Below, piece by piece: positions 43,923-50,890 of a stretch of DNA of 64,000 nucleotides. Positions within the stretch are counted from its first letter, which is position 1. Every line of letters starts with the position of its first letter. This DNA comes from UBA8941 sp963780545 (GTDB lineage Archaea > Thermoproteota > Bathyarchaeia > TCS64): NCBI GenBank assembly GCA_963780545.1, contig CAWACK010000008.1:1-64000 (forward strand), written 5' to 3'. A program made the position numbers and the translations under genes. The notes below the pieces were generated by a model. It was not told where the DNA came from, ran no database searches, and saw nothing but the letters and a program-made list of their open reading frames with translations.

Positions 43923-45863
43923 ATGAATCATTTTCCAAAACTTTTCAGTACGATGAAATTAGGTCCCTATACATTAAGGAACCGAATTGAATCAGCACCT
44001 ATGGGAGCACATGGCACACCAGAAGGATACATTACCGCTGAGAATACAGCCTATTATGAGCTCCGGGCGAAAGGCGGGGCAGCCATTGTCACCCTCGGAG
44101 AAAGCATGGTAGATTCGAAAGGAACATCTCACGGGAGGGAAAACCCGCTGGATGACCCGGGAATCCTGCCATCTCTAATCAACACCACAGATGCGATTAA
44201 AAGACATGGTGCAGTTGCCTCCATTGAATTATTGCACGCCGGAATCCGGTCAAGGACACAGCTGCCAGACGGGGCAGTGTACGGTCCAAGTGCGGGAATA
44301 TCCTTCTATGGCAAACAAATCATTGAGATGGGAGATGCAGAAATCGAACAGGTAGTGAATGCCTTCGGAAATGCGGCTGAGATGGCTAAGTTGGGTGGTG
44401 TACAGATGTGCATGATCCATGGGGGTCATGGTTGGCTCCTATCACAATTCCTCTCCCCTTTGCACAACCATAGAAAAGACCGCTTTGGAGGAAGCATTGA
44501 AAATAGGGCACGTTTGGTGTTGATGATTATTGAGAATATACGAGAAAAATGCGGACCAAATTTCCCGATTGAGATCCGCCTGAGCGGCGATGAGTTTACG
44601 GAAGGCGGGATGAAGCTAGAGGAAACGATTGAACTTGCAAAAATACTGGATGGCAAAGTTGACCTGATCCATGTATCCGCAGCAACTTTTAATGACCGAA
44701 CTGCCGGCCTCAGAATGTTTCCAAGTATGTTTCTCCCCCGGGGCTGCAATGTGTATCTTGCTGAAGCAATCAAGAAAGTTGTGAAGACTCCAGTGAACAC
44801 AGTTGGGGCATTGAACAATCCTGCTCACATGGAAGAGATCCTGGAGAGTGGAAAGGCAGATATGATAACACTGGGAAGAGCGCTTTTAGCAGACCCCTAC
44901 TTACCAGAGAAGGCTAGAAAAGGGAACGAGGAAGATATTACGCCGTGCATCCGTTGTAATTATTGCATCAGCCAGTCATTTACACCATATGTGAAATATC
45001 CAAGGTCGGTCGCCAGGTGCGTTGTTAATCCGATCATAGGCAGAGAATTTGAGAGCCGCTTTGTTCAAGTAAGTAGCGGAAAGAAAAAGGTGATGGTGGT
45101 CGGAGGTGGACCGGGAGGGATGCAGGCGGCGATCACAGCTGCAGACCGGGGACATGAAGTGATCCTCTGTGAAAAAAGTAAACGACTTGGTGGGACGTTG
45201 AATTACGCTGAACGTGAATACTTCAAAGAGGATACAAAGAAGCTGACTGAAGTACTGATCCGACGAGTGCATGAACGACCGATAAAATTAATGATGGATA
45301 CGGAAGTTACTCCTGATGTTGTTAGAGAAATCTCTCCAGATGTTCTGATAGCTGCAGTGGGAGCCGAGCCACTCATTCCTGACATACCTGGGATAAAGAA
45401 CAAGAATGTAGTTGTTGCAGCTAGCATGTATGATGAAGACGCTATCGGTAAGAAGGTAGTAGTTATAGGAGGCGGGCTGGTGGGTTGTGAGGAAGGATTA
45501 CATCTCGCTCACCTGGGTAAGGAAGTGACCATTCTGGAAATGCTTGAGAAAGCGGCGGCAGATGCACCTTACCTGCACTGGCTGGGGCTAATGAGAGAGC
45601 TTGAAAATAGTGTCAGGCTGGAAACACGTGTAAAGTGTACACGAATAACGGAAGGGGGTGTGTTTGCAGTAAATGAGAAAGGAGAAGAAAGGTTTTACGA
45701 GGCGGATACGATATTATTGGCAGTCGGGCTGAAGTCGAGAGCAGAAATGGTTGAGTCCCTGCGCAACTGCGCACCGGATTTTGTAGTGATTGGGGATTGT
45801 CTACGGCCAGCAACTGTTATGGAAGCGATACATATGGGCTATTTCTCCGCCATGAATATCTAA
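43923..45863 (+). CDS. Old Yellow Enzyme/2,4-dienoyl-CoA reductase-like FMN-FAD-FeS oxidoreductase
   Basis: A 646-residue three-part reductase: an N-terminal FMN barrel (LGPYTLRNRIESAPMGAHG, MCMIHGGHGWLLSQFLSPLHNHR), a cysteine cluster (PCIRCNYC...ARCVVNP) for [4Fe-4S], and a C-terminal FAD/NAD domain (MVVGGGPGGMQAA and VVIGGGLVGCEEGLHLA). It uses NAD(P)H to reduce activated C=C bonds of enoyl or aromatic compounds, as in FadH, BaiCD and trimethylamine dehydrogenase relatives. GGAGG at 43911-43915 fixes ATG 43923 and rejects TTG 43905. Codon use and the strong Shine-Dalgarno look bacterial, perhaps Firmicutes-like (impression, not computed). Confidence 0.9.
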   Translation: MNHFPKLFSTMKLGPYTLRNRIESAPMGAHGTPEGYITAENTAYYELRAKGGAAIVTLGESMVDSKGTSHGRENPLDDPGILPSLINTTDAIKRHGAVASIELLHAGIRSRTQLPDGAVYGPSAGISFYGKQIIEMGDAEIEQVVNAFGNAAEMAKLGGVQMCMIHGGHGWLLSQFLSPLHNHRKDRFGGSIENRARLVLMIIENIREKCGPNFPIEIRLSGDEFTEGGMKLEETIELAKILDGKVDLIHVSAATFNDRTAGLRMFPSMFLPRGCNVYLAEAIKKVVKTPVNTVGALNNPAHMEEILESGKADMITLGRALLADPYLPEKARKGNEEDITPCIRCNYCISQSFTPYVKYPRSVARCVVNPIIGREFESRFVQVSSGKKKVMVVGGGPGGMQAAITAADRGHEVILCEKSKRLGGTLNYAEREYFKEDTKKLTEVLIRRVHERPIKLMMDTEVTPDVVREISPDVLIAAVGAEPLIPDIPGIKNKNVVVAASMYDEDAIGKKVVVIGGGLVGCEEGLHLAHLGKEVTILEMLEKAAADAPYLHWLGLMRELENSVRLETRVKCTRITEGGVFAVNEKGEERFYEADTILLAVGLKSRAEMVESLRNCAPDFVVIGDCLRPATVMEAIHMGYFSAMNI

Positions 45864-45879
45864 AATTTCATTTATTCTC

Positions 45880-46045
45880 TGTAAAATGCATGGAGTTCAA
45901 CCAAGGATGCTACTGTCACAGGGTTCTTCGAGAGTCTCGAGGCTTTTATGAGAAGATGGACCCGATTATTGGTGAGTTCAAATCTATGACGGATGGTAAG
46001 CGAATATTCAGTGAGTTCGAGTATCTGTATAAGGAGTTAACTTAG
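45880..46045 (+). pseudogene. C-terminal remnant of an unknown (DUF4760-like) gene
   Basis: A 55-codon open stretch ending at TAA has no proper start and encodes VLRESRGFYEKMDPIIGEFK then GKRIFSEFEYLYKELT. The pattern (P-I, then GK-x-IF-x-x-FEY-x-x-KE) matches the end of the 95-residue gene at 34954-35241. It is probably the tail of a gene truncated when the neighbouring reductase gene was inserted. Confidence 0.45.
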
Positions 46046-46133
46046 CAGTGCTCGCAATGTAGCAATATTTTGGTTCGCGCTGCAACTAGCAAAAAAGGGC
46101 TTTTTAAGCGCACGCACATTCATTTTTATTACT

Positions 46134-46940
46134 TTGAATATAAGGAAAGTAAATCTGGTTTACTTCTCCCCAACATGCACAGGGAAGAAAATAGTCAATG
46201 AAATCGCTTCAGCGATGAAACTGAATACCGATACGATTGATCTCACTCCACCAAACATTGACCATCATCATAAGTTGGGGGGAGACGAACTAGCGATATT
46301 CTCGACGCCTGTTTACGAAGGACGAGTTCCTTCAACTGTAATCGACCGACTTAAAATGGTCGAGGGAGATGAAACTCCAGCCGTAATCGTTGTAATGTTT
46401 GGAAACAGAGCCTTTGAGGACGCATTACTCGAATTACGTGACACCATAATTAAACAAGGATTCTCACCAATAGCGGGTGCTGCCTTCATCGGTCAACATA
46501 GTTTCAGCAGCGAGAAAACACCCATCGGAGCTGGAAGACCCGATGAAATGGACCTTAAGAAAGCACATGAATTCGGATTTGATGTACTGAAAAAAATTAG
46601 GAGTCTTGAAGAGTTTCCGGTATTGAAGGTGCCTGGTAGTTATCCTTACAGTGAGAAGACTCGGATTCGTACGGAGTCGATCCGCGCAGGTGCGCATCCA
46701 ATTACAGATTCAGCGACTTGTAAGCTGTGTGGTGATTGTGCGAGTGTTTGCCCAACGGGATGCATCGAGGTCTCTGACATTGTGAAGACTGAGGTTGAGA
46801 AATGTATGCTCTGTAGTGCCTGTGTTCAAAGTTGTCCAACTGGAGCTAGACGCTGGGAGCATGAGCCTATACTTCGTGTCGCTAAATTTTTATCTACTGA
46901 CCTCGCACGCGGCAGAAGGGAACCTGAAACATTCCTCTAA
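46134..46940 (+). CDS. EFR1-type flavodoxin-ferredoxin fusion protein
   Basis: A 268-residue protein with an N-terminal flavodoxin-like domain (VYFSPTCTGKKIVNEIA as the FMN phosphate loop; FSTPVYEGRVP) and a C-terminal 2x[4Fe-4S] ferredoxin (CKLCGDCASVCPTGC, CMLCSACVQSCPTGA). This is the EFR1-family layout: an electron carrier or small reductase. Start TTG 46134. Its redox partner may be the upstream reductase, but no overlap or shared promoter shows this. Confidence 0.88.
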   Translation: MNIRKVNLVYFSPTCTGKKIVNEIASAMKLNTDTIDLTPPNIDHHHKLGGDELAIFSTPVYEGRVPSTVIDRLKMVEGDETPAVIVVMFGNRAFEDALLELRDTIIKQGFSPIAGAAFIGQHSFSSEKTPIGAGRPDEMDLKKAHEFGFDVLKKIRSLEEFPVLKVPGSYPYSEKTRIRTESIRAGAHPITDSATCKLCGDCASVCPTGCIEVSDIVKTEVEKCMLCSACVQSCPTGARRWEHEPILRVAKFLSTDLARGRREPETFL

Positions 46941-46965
46941 ATGAAGCTGATATCTGCACACGCGA

Positions 46966-47100
46966 TTATTTAACTGCTAATAAGTCATCAGACGCCTTTT
47001 TACCACCTTTGGAAAGGAACGCTGAACACTTCTTGTTAGATAGTGGTTTACTCTTCGTGCACCTACCGCCCTCGAACCAGATGCAGATTTTACATGACAT
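46966..47100 (-). CDS. Small cysteine-rich protein, 44 residues
   Basis: An open frame from ATG 47100 to TAA 46966 encodes MSCKICIWFEGGRCTKSKPL, then NKKCSAFLSKGGKKAS and a short end. Four cysteines (CxxC near the N-terminus and two further on) with a basic tail suggest a metal-binding mini-protein. No family is recognised. It is convergent with the EFR1 gene. The regular cysteine spacing and lysine richness make it better than a chance ORF, but no strong ribosome-binding site is present. Confidence 0.45.
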   Translation of the reverse strand: MSCKICIWFEGGRCTKSKPLSNKKCSAFLSKGGKKASDDLLAVK

Positions 47101-47350
47101 TCCGATCACTCAGTCAATGTTAATCTAAACTTACCGAGTAATAAGGCGATAATGAGCACGTGTAACTATTTGTTCATACCTCGAACGCGCATGATGTCAG
47201 GAGATATTCTGTAGCGCGCGTATATATGACAGTTGAACCGTTGTAAGACAACTATTGACTAAGGTCTTATGCTATAGGTGGTGTCAAACTTTATACAAAA
47301 AAATGAGTTTAATGTGATTTATTCGTGATTTTTGACTCAGAAAACCTTTA

Positions 47351-48076
47351 TTACAGCTCTATAAGCACCTCGAAGGACTCCTTGCTTATGATCTCGCCAA
47401 GGTCCTTCTTCCACTCGTCGCCTACAGCGACTAGTATATAGATGCCAGCTATATCCGCTCTTTGATTTCTTACTAAATCGACGAGTGCCTTAATAGTTTC
47501 ACCCGACCTGACGACGTCGTCTATAATTAGAACGCTGTCCTTCTTCTTCAGTGAGGCTTTAGGGACATACATTGTCTTCCGCATAGCAGAACCCTTTGGT
47601 ATGAAGGATTCCTCTAGGAACTCGTTGATACCAACTTCTCGCGTCTCTTTCGCAATAAGGAGGTCGACATCAAGTAGATTTGCAACGAGAGTCGAACATG
47701 GGATACCATCCACAGCTGCCGTTAAAACCTTGGTGACACGTCTACCGGCGAACTTCTCCATTGCGTAGTTTGACATTATTTTAAGCCAAGTGATCTCCGC
47801 AACAAGAGGAGTATTGTCGAAGTATCCTTCCTCGTCGAAGTTGATCCTCTTCTTCAGCTCCGATTTGATATCGGTGATCTCCATCAGTTTCTCGTAAAGG
47901 CCCTGGGCTCTGTCGTAGCTGGGTAGAACGTGCCCTCTCATGTATCTGCTGAGGATAGGAGGACTAAGTCCGAGATAGTCACTGAGTTCCTGGTAGGTGT
48001 GGCTCTCACTTGCGACCTTTAGCAGGTCGGTGATCATCATCCTATATTTTAGTTCCCTAACCCTTGTCTCAGCCAT
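47351..48076 (-). CDS. GfcR-like HTH-phosphoribosyltransferase regulator
   Basis: About 241 residues: an N-terminal helix-turn-helix (HTYQELSDYLGLSPPILSRYMRGHVLPS) and a C-terminal type I phosphoribosyltransferase domain with the PRPP loop DSVLIIDDVVRSGET. This matches the archaeal GfcR family, in which the PRTase domain is thought to sense a sugar-phosphate or purine ligand rather than act as an enzyme. ATG 48076 is chosen; the open frame back to 48133 runs into the tRNA-Lys gene and is not real. GGGG lies about 10 bases upstream. Confidence 0.88.
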   Translation of the reverse strand: MAETRVRELKYRMMITDLLKVASESHTYQELSDYLGLSPPILSRYMRGHVLPSYDRAQGLYEKLMEITDIKSELKKRINFDEEGYFDNTPLVAEITWLKIMSNYAMEKFAGRRVTKVLTAAVDGIPCSTLVANLLDVDLLIAKETREVGINEFLEESFIPKGSAMRKTMYVPKASLKKKDSVLIIDDVVRSGETIKALVDLVRNQRADIAGIYILVAVGDEWKKDLGEIISKESFEVLIEL

Positions 48077-48102
48077 CTTTTCCATTCCCCAGTTTGACGG
48101 AG

Positions 48103-48193
48103 CGGGCCTGAGGGGATTTGAACCCCTGACCAACGGCTCTCCTCGACCGAGGTCTTAAAAGGCCGCCGCTCTTCCTTGCTGAGCTACAGGCCC
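48103..48193 (-). tRNA. tRNA-Lys (TTT) with a 17-base intron
   Basis: Reverse-strand acceptor GGGCCTG/CAGGCCC with discriminator G. D arm GCTC/GAGC, anticodon stem GCGGC/GCCGT, loop CTTTTA-A with anticodon TTT, T arm AGGGG-TTCAAAT-CCCCT. A 17-base insert (48139-48155) follows position 37, contains the stem CCTC-GGTC-GAGG and fits a canonical archaeal bulge-helix-bulge intron. The mature tRNA has 74 bases. Confidence 0.92.
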
Positions 48194-48374
48194 ACGGCCC
48201 TAAGCGTTTACCAAATAGGATAATCAGCGTATTTAACTGTTGTTGGGTTTGCTTTAATCGTTCAATTTAAATGCTTTTTTATGTTAACTTTGCAAAATTA
48301 CGAATAATGTGCCCAAGATGTTATTCTCGACATACTTATTAGATTGAGGGGAATTATCCTTGCGGTGTCTCTAA

Positions 48375-48467
48375 GCGGCCGTAGTCCAGCCTGGTAAGAC
48401 GCCAGCCCCCCAAGAGCTTTTTCGGGGAAAGTTGGTAACCCGGGTTCAAATCCCGGCGGCCGCACCA
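48375..48467 (+). tRNA. tRNA-Gly (CCC) with a 17-base intron and encoded CCA
   Basis: Acceptor GCGGCCG/CGGCCGC with discriminator A and an encoded CCA. Anticodon stem CCAGC/GTTGG, loop CCCCCA-A (anticodon CCC), T arm CCGGG-TTCAAAT-CCCGG. The 17-base intron (48413-48429) after position 37 ends in a GGGG that can pair with the anticodon C-run, as in bulge-helix-bulge precursors. Position 33 reads C instead of the nearly universal U; a C-run miscall is possible. Confidence 0.88.
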
Positions 48468-48536
48468 AAAAAAAGACTTAATTATGAAATCTGTAAAATA
48501 GGAAAAAAGTAAATATTGGTGATGAAATAACTAAGT

Positions 48537-49079
48537 TCAAACCGGGTTATTCTCTATTTCCTTAATCAGAGCATCGATCCTAGATACCCTAGTGAATAAA
48601 TTCGCTCTGAGTTTCTTGAGAAATAGGAGCCTTGTTTGATTATCGACGCCATCGTTTATCATAATTATAGCATCTCCAAAGAGACTAATGTCTTCGTTGG
48701 CAAGATTGATGACTGAATTTAGGATGTGTCTCTTGAGTTCAGGGGACATCCATTTCGCCATAGCTGTAAGAAGCCTTACACTGAACTTTATCTGAGTTTC
48801 CTGACGAAGACCGATCTGCTGGAGGAAAATACGACCTTTATCGGTTATATAGTAGAAGTCAATGCCATCTTGAGTCTGGGTCTCCAAGAGACCCCTTTTC
48901 TCTAGACTTCTTAGGGCAGGGTAAAGAGTCCCAGTCTTGAGCTCCCAAACCCCTTCGAAGGTCTCCTTGATGGATTTTAGCATTTCATATCCATACTTCG
49001 GAGACGCCTCGATCTGAATTAGTAGAAGGAACTGTAGTGGGCTTATCTTAAGCCGTATATTTGGCATTGTACTTTTCAT
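48537..49079 (-). CDS. PadR family transcriptional regulator
   Basis: About 180 residues: an N-terminal PadR winged helix (SPLQFLLLIQIEASPKYGYEMLKSI, GTLYPALRSLEKRGLLET, YYITDKGR) and a helical C-terminal dimerisation region. Usually a repressor of nearby efflux or detoxification genes. No such neighbour is obvious. ATG 49079 or ATG 49067 is the likely start. Confidence 0.87.
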   Translation of the reverse strand: MKSTMPNIRLKISPLQFLLLIQIEASPKYGYEMLKSIKETFEGVWELKTGTLYPALRSLEKRGLLETQTQDGIDFYYITDKGRIFLQQIGLRQETQIKFSVRLLTAMAKWMSPELKRHILNSVINLANEDISLFGDAIIMINDGVDNQTRLLFLKKLRANLFTRVSRIDALIKEIENNPV

Positions 49080-49283
49080 TGGAGCCAATAAGTTGACCTC
49101 TACCTAGTTGTTTCCCCAAGTGAAATCAACAGACCTTAAAAATGTTATGCAGCTTACGAAATGCATCTAAATTATAATGCAAATAGTTTGTGGGTCTTCA
49201 ATATTTTAGTGGTTTACTAGATTTATCGGGGATTCTAGCGGGGATGCTTATTTACCGGGTACCCGCTGACTATTGCGGGCGCA

Positions 49284-50165
49284 ATGAAGGTCTTAGTGCT
49301 CTATGGTTCCGTTCCAAGTAGGAATAGCGAGGAGTTGATTGAGGCAGCGAAGGAACAGGGACATGATGTCGTTGCGGGGCAAACAGCTGCGGTGTCAAGT
49401 GAGATTTCGAAGGAGGGTTCAAGATTCTGGCTGAGGGATATCGAATTGACTAGCTTTGATGTGTGTCTGTTGCGTAGTTTTGGACCCGGCTCATGTGAGC
49501 AGCTAACCCGCCGAATAAGTCTGATTGAGCACATGGAGGTCACAGGCATCAGGGTTGTGAATCCTTGTTATGCTTTTAGGAGGGCGAGGGATAAGTATGC
49601 GACCCAGTATACGCTCGAAGCCAAGGGACTTCCAATTCCCACGACTTACACGACTGAAGATATGGCAGATGCGTATCGAACATCTGAATTATTTGGTGAA
49701 TTCATCTACAAGCCTATTCTAAGTAGTATGGGAAAGGGAAGCATCAGGTTTACTGACCCTGACCTGGCTTACAATGCCTATAAGATGTTGGATAGATTCA
49801 GTCAACCTCTGATTCTACAGAAATTTGTGCCCAACCCGGGGAGGGATATCAGGGTCTTCGTCATTGGTGATAGGGTCGTAGGATCAGCCTACAAATATCA
49901 CCCAGAAGGAAAATGGAAAACGAACGTCGCCCAAGGAGGCAAGATGGTCGATGAGAATGTGCCCAACGAAATACTCGAGCTAGGTGTAAGTGCCACAAAA
50001 ACTATGGGCCTAGACTACTCAGGAGTAGATATTATTGAATCGTCGGATGGACCGATGGTTTTAGAGGTTAATGGATCCCCTGGTTGGCAGGCGCTTAACG
50101 TAGCTGCGAATTTAAAGGTAGCAGACGAAATCGTGAGTTACGCGGTGGGTTTGGTACATGGGTGA
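49284..50165 (+). CDS. RimK/MptN-type ATP-grasp ligase
   Basis: A 293-residue ATP-grasp protein of the RimK group (LysX, MptN and CofF relatives). The ATP-binding lysine segment is IYKPILSSMGKGSIRF and the metal-binding end is VLEVNGSPGWQAL. These enzymes add glutamate or another amino acid to a carboxylate of a protein or cofactor. The exact acceptor cannot be read. It overlaps the next gene by 8 bases, so the two products probably work together. Confidence 0.85.
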   Translation: MKVLVLYGSVPSRNSEELIEAAKEQGHDVVAGQTAAVSSEISKEGSRFWLRDIELTSFDVCLLRSFGPGSCEQLTRRISLIEHMEVTGIRVVNPCYAFRRARDKYATQYTLEAKGLPIPTTYTTEDMADAYRTSELFGEFIYKPILSSMGKGSIRFTDPDLAYNAYKMLDRFSQPLILQKFVPNPGRDIRVFVIGDRVVGSAYKYHPEGKWKTNVAQGGKMVDENVPNEILELGVSATKTMGLDYSGVDIIESSDGPMVLEVNGSPGWQALNVAANLKVADEIVSYAVGLVHG

Positions 50166-50532
50166 GAGTCAAGCGAGGATCGCAATCAGGGTCAAAGTCG
50201 CTGAAGTCGGGGAGGCAGCAGGGGAACTCAACAGACTTACTGCACCACTGACGGTTGGAGACATTTTGAAGATACTTCCTATAAACGGGCGTACTACTCC
50301 GGCTCAGGACTGCGTCTCCATTTTAATCGGCTTGAAAAGAGGCGTTGAGAAGGGCGTGAATCAGGTGGATGCTGGGACAATAGCATTCTGGCCGCGGTCA
50401 GGTAGCCTGTGTATATATCCTGAGGCTACAAAAACCTACAGTCCTGTTAACAGAGTGGGTTTAATAACTTCCAACCTGAGTATATTTAAGAACCTTAGAA
50501 GTGGTTCCCGAATTATTATTGTGACTGCCTAG
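50158..50532 (+). CDS. Cyclophilin-like (TM1367-type) protein
   Basis: A 124-residue protein of the small cyclophilin-fold family typified by TM1367: GELNRLTAPLTVGDILKILPINGRTT, then GTIAFWPRSGSLCIYPEATKTYSPVNRVGLIT. The biochemical role is unknown; the fold lacks the prolyl isomerase active-site residues of true cyclophilins. Start ATG 50158 lies inside the end of the ATP-grasp gene. Confidence 0.8.
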   Translation: MGESQARIAIRVKVAEVGEAAGELNRLTAPLTVGDILKILPINGRTTPAQDCVSILIGLKRGVEKGVNQVDAGTIAFWPRSGSLCIYPEATKTYSPVNRVGLITSNLSIFKNLRSGSRIIIVTA

Positions 50533-50828
50533 TTGGCCTTAGCGAGGGCATAAACCCTCAAGTTGTTGGTGTGAGAAACAAGTTTTACTTGCCCTTTAGT
50601 GTCAAGCTCCTCCAGTAACTTCTTTGCAACGCTGACCTTAAGGTTGAACTGACTTGCAACTGCGGGCGGCGTGACGGCCTTCATCTTCTTAATGGCATCC
50701 AGGAGCTCTGGGCTGTTAGAGTGGATGGCGTCTACGGAGCCTATAATCTTCTCCTTCTTCTTTTCCTCCTTCGGAGCCTCGGTGTCCTGCGTTTTTTCCA
50801 TCTTCTTCAGGCTTTTCTTGCCAGGCAT
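50529..50828 (-). CDS. rps25e: Ribosomal protein S25e
   Basis: About 99 residues: a lysine-rich start, then the winged-helix S25e core (TPPAVASQFNLKVSVAKKLLEELDTKGQVKLVSHTNNLRVYAL). S25e is typical of TACK archaea and usually absent from Euryarchaeota, which helps place the organism. ATG 50828 (MPGKKSLKK) is the natural start. Convergent overlap of 4 bases with the cyclophilin-like gene. Confidence 0.92.
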   Translation of the reverse strand: MPGKKSLKKMEKTQDTEAPKEEKKKEKIIGSVDAIHSNSPELLDAIKKMKAVTPPAVASQFNLKVSVAKKLLEELDTKGQVKLVSHTNNLRVYALAKAN

Positions 50829-50890
50829 GTCTGTCACGGAAGAAGCGTGGAGGGCTATTGATAAAGCTGATGCCGAAATTGGCATTTAAG

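Noticed and set aside
48086..48133. N-terminal extension of the GfcR-like gene
   Set aside because: It reads into the tRNA-Lys gene; ATG 48076 gives a normal family N-terminus.
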